19,112 nt of DNA from JBBQSN01 sp038213835. Lineage in GTDB: Bacteria > Actinomycetota > Actinomycetes > Actinomycetales > CAWJMD01. Shown here piece by piece: positions 5,784 through 14,104 of the stretch (position 1 is the stretch's first letter; the number at the start of each line of letters is the position of its first letter). Location of the stretch: assembly GCA_038213835.1 (NCBI GenBank), contig JBBQSN010000059.1:1-19112 (forward strand). Reading direction: 5' to 3'. The notes under the pieces are model-generated. The model was not told the origin of the DNA, made no database searches, and worked only from the letters and a program-made list of their open reading frames with translations. Both the position numbers and the translations under genes were made by a program.

Positions 5784-7023
5784 GGGACGGGCCGGGCGGG
5801 AACGCGATCTCCACCAACTGGTCCACGACGGCCTCCTCGTGCACGGCGACACCCCGGCGACGCATCGCGGACCCGAGCTCGTCGTCCCACCGCGGGAAGA
5901 CCGGGCGCCCCTCGAGCGGCAGGAACCCTGGTGCCGAATCGTAGGCCACCGCGTCCATCAACCACGGCGTGGCGCCGCAGAGGTCCATCACCTGGTGCGC
6001 GATGGCGATGCCCGGCCAGTCGAAGTCGCCGTGGTAGCGAAGGTCCGCGCCGAGCGCGTGCAGCCTGCTGAGGAGGTCCTGCACCACGAGGTTGGGCCGG
6101 CCGCTCGTGCACACCACCGGTCGAGACGTGCCGAGCCGTTCCGCGTGCGCCTCGAGCACCCTGGGGTTCTCGCACACCAGGACCGGCGTCCCCCTGGCCA
6201 GGATGGGGTCGGTCCGAGCGAGGTCCCATCCGGTCACGTGCACTGGACCGCACGACGTCCGTTGGGCGGGAACGCCTCTGGCCCTCCACTCCAGACCCAG
6301 CGTGAGGCAGGTCGACGACACGGCGTCGACGCGTATCCCGACCGACTCCCAGAGCACGAGCCGTTCGGCCGCGTCGGCGGGGATCGGTCGGCCCGCCCGC
6401 TGCGCCAGTCCCCGCAGGACGAGCCGGGTGACGGGACGCCCCTCGTCGAGCCCGTGCGCGTCGTGCAGGAGCCGAGCGGCGATCTCCGTCCGAGCCCTGC
6501 CGGCGGTCCGTCCCGGCGGCGGGTCTCCCGCGGCGACCTCCAGCAGGACGCGCACCGCTGCGTGCAGGGAGCCGACGGGGTCGGTGTACCGGGCGACCAG
6601 CCCCTCGCGACGGAGGGCGCCCAACCAGCGCGCCACCCAGTCCTGGTCCTCCAGCGGGGAGCCGTGCAGCTCGCTCGCGGCCACGGCGAACGGTTCCTGC
6701 CGGGCCGTGGTCCTGGCGGTCCTGACCGCCGGACGGTCGACGAGCTCGCGGCACAGCACGCGCTCGGCGCACTCCACGAGACCGGCACCAGCTCGTTCAC
6801 CCAGCCGTGCATCCAGTCGCCCCAGGTCGATCCGGCAGCTGCCGCCGGTCACCGGACGGCCGATCAGGTCGCCGACCGCGTACCGGACCGTGGTGTCGGC
6901 GAGCGGCACCTGGGTCCAGCCCACCGGGTCGAGTCCGGACCGCTCGACCCGGTGGGCGAGTCGCTCCCACGTGTCGCGCAGCACCGGGTCGCTGACCCAG
7001 GCGGGCAGGCCGGCCACCCTCAC
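5779..7023 (-). CDS. jetD: JetD: Wadjet type II Toprim-domain nuclease subunit (TIGR02679; DUF3323/DUF2399)
   Basis: This 414 aa protein is the last gene of the Wadjet operon. In Wadjet systems JetD is the nuclease that cuts DNA once the SMC motor JetABC has stalled on a small circular molecule. The C-terminal DUF2399 part (about 260-414) has a Toprim pattern: E285 in VLVCENP, then D333 and D335 in GDFDWPG. These are the expected metal-binding acids. Acidic residues also recur near the end (HEEAVVDQLVE, 395-405). The N-terminal DUF3323-like region begins GLPAWVSDPVLRDTW and should make contacts to DNA and partners. GTG 7023 is preferred: it lies 1 nt after the jetC TGA, and the reading frame further upstream overlaps jetC and gives low-complexity sequence. 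A second in-frame GTG at 7017 is possible. The assignment rests on motif recognition plus operon order. Confidence 0.88.
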   Translation of the reverse strand: MRVAGLPAWVSDPVLRDTWERLAHRVERSGLDPVGWTQVPLADTTVRYAVGDLIGRPVTGGSCRIDLGRLDARLGERAGAGLVECAERVLCRELVDRPAVRTARTTARQEPFAVAASELHGSPLEDQDWVARWLGALRREGLVARYTDPVGSLHAAVRVLLEVAAGDPPPGRTAGRARTEIAARLLHDAHGLDEGRPVTRLVLRGLAQRAGRPIPADAAERLVLWESVGIRVDAVSSTCLTLGLEWRARGVPAQRTSCGPVHVTGWDLARTDPILARGTPVLVCENPRVLEAHAERLGTSRPVVCTSGRPNLVVQDLLSRLHALGADLRYHGDFDWPGIAIAHQVMDLCGATPWLMDAVAYDSAPGFLPLEGRPVFPRWDDELGSAMRRRGVAVHEEAVVDQLVEIAFPPGPSR

Positions 7024-7024
7024 C

Positions 7025-10000
7025 TCATCCGCCCACCGCGTGCAGCCGCCGTCCGTCCCACCGGTGGTGGTACTGGGCGATGCCGCGCTGCCCGGGGTCG
7101 CGCAGCGCCTCGTAGATGGCCAGGGAGGGCACCGTGTCGTGGTCTCCCCACAGCCGCTCGCTGGTGACGACGAAGTCGAGGTCGAGCTCGACGAGCAGCC
7201 CGAACAGCTTCGGGTGGGTGCGGGCATCGATCTTGGGGAAGGCGTCGTCGAGCAGGATCAGCCGCGGCGCGTTCGCCGCAGCACCGGCGCGATTGGTGTA
7301 GTGGGCTGCTGCCGCCGCGAACAACGGCAGGTAGCAGACCACCTTCTGCTCGCCCTGGGACAGCGGGGACTTGCGCCGCAGGTCCAGCCACGTGCCGCCA
7401 CCCTCGGGCCGCAGGTAGGTGATCCGGAACTCGTACCACTGGCGGTAGTCCAGCGCGCGCGCCAGGTGCTCGGTGTAGGAGTCCTCAGGGGCCTCGGCCC
7501 GGGACGCCTCGATCAGGCGGTGCAGCGCGTCGCGCAGCTCGTGCCGTTCCTGCGGCAGCAGCGCGTCGACCCGTTCACCGAGCAGGGAGACGGCTCGTCT
7601 CGCGTCGGCCGGGACGTCGTCGCGCAGCTTCCAGGACAGCCGGACCCGGATCCCTTGGGAGGTGCTGACCCGATCGAGCTGCTGGTTCATGGCCCGGACC
7701 AGCTCGGACGCCTCGCGGCGACGCTCGCGCAGCGCCTGGCCGAGGTCTCCGAGGACGTGCTCCTCGAACATCCTGCGTTCGCGGTCGCTGAGCAGGGCAC
7801 GGTCGTGCTCGAGGGCCGACCGAAGCCGCGGACCGAGTACGACGATCGGGTGCTCGCCGCCGTCGTCACGACCGGTGACCAGGTAGAGACCGGCCATCTC
7901 CAGCAGCCGTGGCTGGGCCTCGGCGCCGGGACCTGCCAACAGGTCGCGCCAGCCGTCCAGCATCCTCGTGACCGAGACGGTGCCGAGGGAGGCCTGCTCG
8001 ACGAGGATCTCGGCGGCTTCCCGAGTCGCCCGCGCCAGGCGTGGTTCGTCCATGCCGACCTCGGCGACGAGGCCGGAGAGCGCCTGCCGGTGAGCAGCGT
8101 CCAGAGCGGGCTCGCCCGTGGCGGCGTCGAGCGCGCCGGGCACCGCGATGGCCGCGGCCAGCGCCTCGCCCGCTCGCGTCAGCGGCCCCCGCGCCTCGCC
8201 GACCCGCTCGCCGGCCAGTCGCACCTCGGCCTCCAGGGCCCCCAGGCGGCGCACCGCCTGCTCCTGCTCGTCCGCCAGCCGCTCCAGCACCCCGACCAGC
8301 TCCGCCTGCCGGTCCTGCAGGACGGCCAGCCGCGCGCGCAGTGCGGTGACCTCGCTCCCCACCGCGGCCGCGAGCTCGGCGAGCCGCTCCGCGACCCGGA
8401 CATGCTGGTCCGACGCGGCGGCGAGCTCGGCCTCGCGCTGCTCGGCCTCGGCGGCGTCGGCGCGGGCCCGGTCGTCGTCAGCCACCCACCGGGTGAGCGT
8501 GGCGCCCAGGGTGCGGGCACTGCGCCGGTGCTCGACCAGCGCCGTGCGGATCGACGCCAGCCGGGTGCGGTGCCCGTCCAGGCCGTCGCGGTCGACCGGC
8601 AGCCCGTGCGTCGACGCCAGCCGGTCGAGGTCGCCGCGCAGGCGGGCTGCCGTCGTGCGCGCCGCCTCGGCGGCCCGCTCCGCCTCGGTCATCCGGACCT
8701 GCGTCTCGTCAGTGACAGAGGTGAGGGCGTCGAGACGGCTCCAGGCCCGCGCCAGCGGTCCGCCGTCGGGGACGGCGGCGACCCAGTCGTCGACGGCCTG
8801 GACGGACTGCCGAGCCTGATCGCGCTCGGCCGTCAATCGTATTGCTGCAGAATCGATCTCGGCAAGGGCGGCATCGATGACAGCCAACCGGCGGCGACGT
8901 TCCGCCGCGCGGGCCCCGGCACCCACGTACTGGGCCGCGTCCTTGCCCGTGCGCCCGGCCAGGTCGCCCACCCACCACCGGCCATCGGTCGACACGGACA
9001 TCGCCAGGTCCGGGTTCGGCCCGCCGAGGCCGATCCGGGCGAGCACGGCGTGAACGACCGCGGCCTCGACCTCGCACCCCGGCGGTGGTCGGTCCGGGAG
9101 CAGCACCTCGGCGAGGGTCCCGGTCAGGTCCCCTCCCGGCGGCCCCGAGGCGACGACGACGTCCTCGCGCTCGTCCAGGACCTGACCGTCCGGGCGGACC
9201 CACGCGTCGAGCAGGCCGGCGCCCTCCAGCGCGGCCTCCAGCCCGGCTCGCGCTGCGGCGTCGAGGGACTCGGCGAAGTCGACGAGCCGCCAGAGCGGTG
9301 CGCCAGGCACGTCCCCCCGGTCACCGCGGCGGACCGCAGGTGCAACCGGCCGCGGATCGAGCTCGGACCCGACCTGGCGACGAAGCTCCTGCTGCTCGGA
9401 ACGCTCCTGCTCCAACTGGGCGAGCCCGGCCACCCGCTGCGCCACGACCTGCGCGCCGGCCGCGCGGTGAGGGGACGCCACCAGGCTCGCGAGGGATGCC
9501 AGCCGCAGCACGTCGTCCTGGGCCGGGCGGGGCACCGGGACCTCGAAACCCGGCGCCAGCGCCGCCCAGGTCGCGAGGTCCGAGGCCAGGTGCTCGGCGA
9601 GGTCGTCGGACCCGGTCCTGGCCTCCTCCCGCCGGGACACCGCGAGCTCGTGGCTCTGCGCGGCCTCCGCCGTCCTGTCCTCCTGCCGCCGCGCCTCCGC
9701 ACGAGCGACGTCGTGGTCGCGGCGCGCAGCGTCGACGGTCTCGACCGCGGCCACGAGCCGGCCCAGGCGCCCCTCCTCCTCCCGCACGATGCCGTCGACC
9801 CCGGCGAGCCACTGCTCGAGCTGTCCGGCACCGGCCCGGTCCCGCGCCGACGGCACGTGACCGACGGCGGGGCCGTCCTGCCACCCCGAGCGCGTCATCA
9901 GCCCGGTCGTCCTGGTCCAGTCACGGTGCTGCGCCTTCGCCTGCGCCGCGAGCTGCTCGAGGTCGTGGTCGGCCCGCGCTCGCGCGTCGTCGGCCCGGGC

Positions 10001-11107
10001 CCGCGCCGGCACGGCGATCGAGCGGGCCAGGTCGGCGGCGGCGCGCCGCTCCCCGACGGTCGCGGTGAGCGACAGCAGGGCCTGCTCGCTGCGCGCCTCG
10101 GGACCTGCGCGCAGGTCGCTCAGCCGATCCCCGACGGACACCGCCTCCGTGTCGGCCGCGTGGCGTCGTCGCTCGATCTCGTCACGGTCGGACGTGACGG
10201 TGCCGAGCTCGGTGCCGAGCCGGGTCGCCTCGCGACGGCGCCGCCGGTACTCGTCATGGGCCGCGACCAGATCGTGGCCGAGCTCGGCCAGGCGGCCGCG
10301 GACGTAGGACGTGTACGTGCGGCCGAAGCGGTCGACGGCCTCCGCCGTGCGACCACGACGGTCGATCTGCTCACCGAAGGCCTGCAGCTGGTCGAAGGTG
10401 TCACCTGCCGAGCGGATGGCGGAGTCGTCGACCTCGGGCAGGGCCTGCACCAGCTGGCCGGCGAGTCGCTGCGGGTCGATGTCCTCGCCGACCTGCGGCT
10501 GGCGCAACCAGTACAGCAACCGCAGCAGCTCGGCGTAGCGGGCCGGGTCGAGGCCGAACAGGGTGCGCCCCACCTGCTCTCGGTACTCGCGCACCTTCAT
10601 GACGTTGGACGCGCCGATCTGGGCCTCCAGCCGCGGCTGGAGCAGGGGCCCCGCGTCGTCCTCGAGGTGCAGGTCGTGGCCGACCCGGCGGTCGGTGAGG
10701 AAGTGCCAGGTGATGACCTGCTTCGCGGACACGGAGGCGCGGATGCCGATCCCGCAGGTGAGGTGTTCGCGGCCGCCGTCCTCGCGGAGCCGCTCGAACT
10801 CGACCCAGACGTACCCGGTGCGGGTGCTGCCCTCGTCGTAGCCGTCGAGCATCAACCAGGTCAGCGACGTGTGGTGCCGCCCGCTGGCCGTCATCCGCAG
10901 CTTGTCGCCGTCCAGGACGAACGGGAGCAGCATCTCCAGGGTCTTGGACTTCCCGGCCCCGTTGGTGCCGCGCAGCAGCAGCCGGCCGCCGTCGATGTCG
11001 AACACCTGCTCGTCGTACTGCCAGACGTTCAGGACCCCGGCCCGACGCAGCCGGTACCGGTGCGGGTTGCTGCCCTCCGGCACCGCGCCGCTGGTGCTCG
11101 TCGACAT
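7025..11107 (-). CDS. jetC: JetC: Wadjet type II SMC/MukB-like ATPase (TIGR02680)
   Basis: This 1360 aa protein is the motor of the system, an SMC-like ATPase that would extrude DNA loops together with JetA and JetB. The N-terminal head has Walker A GTNGAGKS (residues 47-54). The C-terminal head has the ABC signature LSQGEQ (1249-1254) and Walker B LILLDD (1283-1288). Between the heads, roughly 230-1150, lies a long region rich in Ala, Glu, Arg and Leu with heptad-like spacing. It is interrupted near the middle by a more globular part containing GPPGGDLTGTLAEVLLP, consistent with two coiled-coil arms and a hinge. The length matches TIGR02680 members. ATG 11107 follows the jetB stop with a 1 nt gap, and jetD starts 1 nt after its own stop, so translation is likely coupled. 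All catalytic motifs look intact. Confidence 0.93.
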   Translation of the reverse strand: MSTSTSGAVPEGSNPHRYRLRRAGVLNVWQYDEQVFDIDGGRLLLRGTNGAGKSKTLEMLLPFVLDGDKLRMTASGRHHTSLTWLMLDGYDEGSTRTGYVWVEFERLREDGGREHLTCGIGIRASVSAKQVITWHFLTDRRVGHDLHLEDDAGPLLQPRLEAQIGASNVMKVREYREQVGRTLFGLDPARYAELLRLLYWLRQPQVGEDIDPQRLAGQLVQALPEVDDSAIRSAGDTFDQLQAFGEQIDRRGRTAEAVDRFGRTYTSYVRGRLAELGHDLVAAHDEYRRRRREATRLGTELGTVTSDRDEIERRRHAADTEAVSVGDRLSDLRAGPEARSEQALLSLTATVGERRAAADLARSIAVPARARADDARARADHDLEQLAAQAKAQHRDWTRTTGLMTRSGWQDGPAVGHVPSARDRAGAGQLEQWLAGVDGIVREEEGRLGRLVAAVETVDAARRDHDVARAEARRQEDRTAEAAQSHELAVSRREEARTGSDDLAEHLASDLATWAALAPGFEVPVPRPAQDDVLRLASLASLVASPHRAAGAQVVAQRVAGLAQLEQERSEQQELRRQVGSELDPRPVAPAVRRGDRGDVPGAPLWRLVDFAESLDAAARAGLEAALEGAGLLDAWVRPDGQVLDEREDVVVASGPPGGDLTGTLAEVLLPDRPPPGCEVEAAVVHAVLARIGLGGPNPDLAMSVSTDGRWWVGDLAGRTGKDAAQYVGAGARAAERRRRLAVIDAALAEIDSAAIRLTAERDQARQSVQAVDDWVAAVPDGGPLARAWSRLDALTSVTDETQVRMTEAERAAEAARTTAARLRGDLDRLASTHGLPVDRDGLDGHRTRLASIRTALVEHRRSARTLGATLTRWVADDDRARADAAEAEQREAELAAASDQHVRVAERLAELAAAVGSEVTALRARLAVLQDRQAELVGVLERLADEQEQAVRRLGALEAEVRLAGERVGEARGPLTRAGEALAAAIAVPGALDAATGEPALDAAHRQALSGLVAEVGMDEPRLARATREAAEILVEQASLGTVSVTRMLDGWRDLLAGPGAEAQPRLLEMAGLYLVTGRDDGGEHPIVVLGPRLRSALEHDRALLSDRERRMFEEHVLGDLGQALRERRREASELVRAMNQQLDRVSTSQGIRVRLSWKLRDDVPADARRAVSLLGERVDALLPQERHELRDALHRLIEASRAEAPEDSYTEHLARALDYRQWYEFRITYLRPEGGGTWLDLRRKSPLSQGEQKVVCYLPLFAAAAAHYTNRAGAAANAPRLILLDDAFPKIDARTHPKLFGLLVELDLDFVVTSERLWGDHDTVPSLAIYEALRDPGQRGIAQYHHRWDGRRLHAVGG

Positions 11108-11108
11108 C

Positions 11109-12371
11109 TCAGTCCTCTCCCGGACGGTCCGGCGCGTCCTCGGAGTCGCGCTGATCGCCGGCGAGGTCGAACAGCGACTGCTCCCCCGACGTCGCCTGCT
11201 CGGACAGCGTGGCCCTCGGCGCGTACCGGGCGGCGGCGGCGTGCACTCCGACCAGGTCGCCCGAGCCTCGCAGGAGGCCCAGGTCGACCAGGACGTCCAG
11301 GGCCAGCTCGGACGCGCGGGCGGGGTCGTCGCGGACCTCGCGCCTCAGGCCCGCGCCCCACCGCGCCACCAGCCGGGTGCCACGTGCGCGCAGGTCGGCG
11401 CCGCCCACCTCGCGCCACGGTCCGTCGGCGCGAGCCGTGGCCGCGAGGTCGACCGCCTCGGCGAGCAGGAGCAGCGCGAGGTGCTTGGTCGAGCCGCGTC
11501 CGGGGAAGTCCAGGTCGGACAGCTCGTCGTCCGGGTCGACGGCGATGGCCCCCTCGGCCCGCAGCTCGAGCTCGAGGCCGAACCGGTCGGCGAACCAGTC
11601 CCGCTCGCGGTTCCGGTTGCGCCGCCACCACTCCGACTGGTCCTCGTCCAGGTCGTCGGTGCTGAGGACCGGGCTCTCCAGCAGGCGGCGGCGCAGCTCG
11701 ATCCGGGCCCCGCCGGCCGCTGACGGCAGGGCTGCCACGTCGAGCAGGGTCTCGGGGCCGTCTGCACCGGTGAGGGGAGCAGAGACCAGCAGCGCGAGCA
11801 CGTCCCGACGCACGTCCAGCAACGACTGGGTGCGCTGGTCCGCCCAGTGCTCGAGGTCACCGTCGCGCTCGACCAGGACCCCGAGGTCGACGAGCCGGGT
11901 GAGCGCGCCGTGCAGCGCCCGCCGGTCGGTCGCCGTGTCGAGGTCGACGTCGAGCTCTGCGTCGACCGCCGCGGACCGGACCTGCGCCACGAGCTCGTCG
12001 ACGAGGAGCTGGGCGCGGCTGCGGGTCAGGGCGGCCACGGTCAGCGCGAACAGGGCGTAGGTGCGCGGGGAGAAGGCCGTGCCGGCCCGTCGTCGCCACG
12101 GGCGCGATCCGTCGCGTCCGAGACCGGTCTTGAACAGCCGCGCGGCTCGAGGCTCCACCACCAGCCGGTACCCCAGGCCGTCGGCGAAGGTGCGCACCAG
12201 CTCGTCGCGGTGGCGGCGCACCAGCCGCAGCGCGTCGGGGTGCAGGTGGTCGACCAGCAGCGGGGTCATCAGCAGCGAGCGCGCCGCGGCCCGGACCTCG
12301 TCGTCCAGGTGCGGGTCTCGTTCTGCGGCAGGGCGTTCGACCCTGGTCCGGGCGGTGGCGATGGTGCTCAT
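11109..12371 (-). CDS. jetB: JetB: Wadjet type II KITE-like subunit (TIGR02678; DUF2398)
   Basis: This 420 aa protein matches TIGR02678/DUF2398 proteins, which always sit next to the TIGR02680 ATPase. In Wadjet complexes JetB is the KITE-type winged-helix dimer that bridges the kleisin (JetA) and the SMC heads. Visible features are an early helical segment (ARSLLMTPLLVDHLHP, 30-45), the block SPRTYALFALTVAAL (101-115), and a winged-helix-like stretch DRRALHGALTRLVDLGVL (149-166). The conserved EWWRRNRNRERDWFADRFGL follows. ATG 12371 overlaps the jetA stop as ATGA, and the stop lies 1 nt before jetC. The acidic C-terminus (SEDAPDRPGED) is probably disordered. It would be cytoplasmic and bound in the SMC complex, with no enzymatic activity expected. 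Confidence 0.87.
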   Translation of the reverse strand: MSTIATARTRVERPAAERDPHLDDEVRAAARSLLMTPLLVDHLHPDALRLVRRHRDELVRTFADGLGYRLVVEPRAARLFKTGLGRDGSRPWRRRAGTAFSPRTYALFALTVAALTRSRAQLLVDELVAQVRSAAVDAELDVDLDTATDRRALHGALTRLVDLGVLVERDGDLEHWADQRTQSLLDVRRDVLALLVSAPLTGADGPETLLDVAALPSAAGGARIELRRRLLESPVLSTDDLDEDQSEWWRRNRNRERDWFADRFGLELELRAEGAIAVDPDDELSDLDFPGRGSTKHLALLLLAEAVDLAATARADGPWREVGGADLRARGTRLVARWGAGLRREVRDDPARASELALDVLVDLGLLRGSGDLVGVHAAAARYAPRATLSEQATSGEQSLFDLAGDQRDSEDAPDRPGED

Positions 12372-13951
12372 CCCACCGCCTGGACCCTGCGCGCGCCGGT
12401 GACCAGGGTGAGGCTGCGGTCGACGAGCACGAGCTCTCCTTGCGGGCTCATGATCCGGGTACCGCGTCCGGGGGTCTCATGCACGACCACGGCGAGCTCC
12501 TCGGCCAGACCGGTGCCCCGTCCGACCAGCTCGTCGGACGAGCGCCCCGTCCCCGAGGACAGCGCCCTGCCGTAGAGCTCGAGCAGCAGCCCCCTCGCCT
12601 CGTCTCCGAGCCGCACGTGTCCCAGCTCGCGCTGCTCCCGCTCTCCGAGCAGGTGGGTCAGCTCCTGGACGCACTCGCGGCGACGACGCTCGTCGGCGGC
12701 CCGGTCGGCCAGCCTGGCCGCCTTCGCCCGGCTGTAGTCGACCCGCGCGCCCGACCTGCCGGCCACCTTGCGCTCACCGTGTCTGCGCAGCATGACCGGG
12801 ACGTCGGCCGCTGGCGCGTCCCACCAGGACGTGGTGGGGGGAACGGTGGTCACCTCGGTGCTGACGAAGCCGAGGTGCCTGCTCTGGTGCAGCCCGAAGA
12901 CGGCCGCCGACAGGGCCGCTGCGGTGTCGTCGTCCGCGAGGTCGAACCAGCGGGCCACCCGCAGCAGGTCGCCGTACCGGCTCTGCTCCCGTTCGCTGCT
13001 GGCGACGATCCGGCGCAGGTTGTGCAGCAGCGCGGCCATGGCGGCGGTGGCCAGGCCGCGGACACCCGCGGCGTCGCTCTGCCGACCGGCCCGCCCCGTG
13101 AACCAGGCGGTCAGCCCGTCCCAGTCGGCAGGGTCGAGCCCGGCGGAGCGACGTGCGGTCCGGCCGTCGACGTCGACCAGGCGCTGCCCCGAGTTGGCGT
13201 GCGCGCACAGGGCCTGCGCCGTGGGGTGGACCGTGCGCAGGGTGTCGGCGAGCTGGGGCATGTGGCGGTCGACCTCGGCCACGAACCGCTGCAGGTAGTC
13301 CAGCAGCGCGGTCTTGAACGCCTGGAACTCCCCGCGATCGAGATCGAACCGGCTCAGGACGTGGGTGAGGTAGGTGTAGAACTCGCGGGTGCTGGCGACC
13401 AGCTCGCCGAACTGGGCGAACACGGTGCCGATCCGTCCGGCCAGCTCGTCTGGGTCGACCGAGTCGAGCGTGACCGGGTCGATGGCGGCCAACCAGGCGA
13501 GCCCCTCGAGGATGCCGCCGAGCATCTCGCTGGAGACCTCGCGCACGCTCTCGCTGTGTCCGAGCAGCTCCTCGACCTGGCGCTGGACGAGGTCGCCGCG
13601 CTGGGTGATCTGGTACCGGGCCCGGTTGCGCAGGTAGTCCTTCACCGTGCGCGCCTCGGTCTCGCGCGGGCTGCGCGCCAGGTTGCCGTGCTCGACCAGG
13701 TAGACCAGGCGGTCGTCGACGGTGTCGAGCTCGAGGTCGATGCCCTGCTCGAGCAGGCGCTGGCGCACCTCCTCGGCCGACAGGTCGCTCATCAGCCCCG
13801 ACAGGCCCTCGGTGAACATCCGCATGGTGGCGACGTAGGTGGCCGCCTCCTCGTTGACCGCGTAGCGCAGCGCCTCGAGCCGGACCCGGTCGACCGGCCG
13901 CGCGGGCGCACCGGCGGAGGCGCCGGGGACGGGGACGGGCTGCGCTGTCAC
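12368..13951 (-). CDS. jetA: JetA: Wadjet type II kleisin-like subunit (TIGR02677; DUF2397)
   Basis: This 527 aa protein is the first gene of the operon. It matches TIGR02677/DUF2397 proteins, which fill the JetA (kleisin) place in type II Wadjet and connect the JetC heads. The N-terminal part shows the usual block ALRYAVNEEAATYVATMRMF, then a winged-helix-like stretch LVYLVEHGNLARS and RNRARYQITQRGDLVQRQVE. The middle is helical. Nearer the C-terminus ARWFDLADDDTAAALSAAVF and SWWDAPAADVPVMLRRHG are recognisable. The C-terminal RIMSPQGELVLVDRSLTL looks like a small beta domain. GTG 13951 has no Shine-Dalgarno but lies 6 nt after a TAGGCT box, so the mRNA may be leaderless. The stop overlaps jetB by 4 nt. 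It is divergent from the phosphatase gene. Confidence 0.88.
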   Translation of the reverse strand: MTAQPVPVPGASAGAPARPVDRVRLEALRYAVNEEAATYVATMRMFTEGLSGLMSDLSAEEVRQRLLEQGIDLELDTVDDRLVYLVEHGNLARSPRETEARTVKDYLRNRARYQITQRGDLVQRQVEELLGHSESVREVSSEMLGGILEGLAWLAAIDPVTLDSVDPDELAGRIGTVFAQFGELVASTREFYTYLTHVLSRFDLDRGEFQAFKTALLDYLQRFVAEVDRHMPQLADTLRTVHPTAQALCAHANSGQRLVDVDGRTARRSAGLDPADWDGLTAWFTGRAGRQSDAAGVRGLATAAMAALLHNLRRIVASSEREQSRYGDLLRVARWFDLADDDTAAALSAAVFGLHQSRHLGFVSTEVTTVPPTTSWWDAPAADVPVMLRRHGERKVAGRSGARVDYSRAKAARLADRAADERRRRECVQELTHLLGEREQRELGHVRLGDEARGLLLELYGRALSSGTGRSSDELVGRGTGLAEELAVVVHETPGRGTRIMSPQGELVLVDRSLTLVTGARRVQAVG

Positions 13952-13957
13952 GGTCCG

Positions 13958-13963
13958 AGCCTA
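13958..13963 (-). promoter_or_regulatory. Candidate leaderless -10 box of the Wadjet operon
   Basis: Read on the minus strand this is TAGGCT, a TANNNT -10 box, 6 nt before GTG 13951. Such spacing places transcription start at or next to the start codon. No strong -35 is seen. The absence of a Shine-Dalgarno at jetA fits. Confidence 0.45.
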
Positions 13964-14104
13964 TGAGTGATCGTGTCTGCGCCGTCGGCACCGGTGGGGT
14001 GGTGCTCCGAAGAGTCGGTCACCGGGGGGTCGTGGTCTACGGTCAGGGACGGACGTCCAGCAGACCGCGTCCGCGGGGCAGGTGCGCAGGGGCGGTGTCA
14101 GGAC

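Noticed and set aside
7024..7227. Extended N-terminus of jetD overlapping jetC
   Set aside because: The extra 68 residues are Ser/Thr/Cys-rich low complexity and overlap the jetC C-terminus. GTG 7023 lies 1 nt after the jetC stop, matching the other junctions of the operon.
8825..8865. Local AT-rich patch inside jetC
   Set aside because: It is in frame within the coiled-coil region, encodes ordinary residues, and has no stop or insertion signature. I see no sign of a mobile element.
6092..11665. Very long plus-strand open frame (over 1800 codons) antisense to jetC and jetB
   Set aside because: Its translation is low-complexity, rich in Arg, Pro, Ala and Gln with no family motif. It lies opposite jetC, whose Walker motifs are unambiguous. 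Long antisense frames are expected in GC-rich coding DNA.
13967..14104. Extended N-terminus of the phosphatase from GTG 13967
   Set aside because: It would start within the probable jetA promoter and adds Gly/Arg-rich residues not seen before the conserved PAS start.
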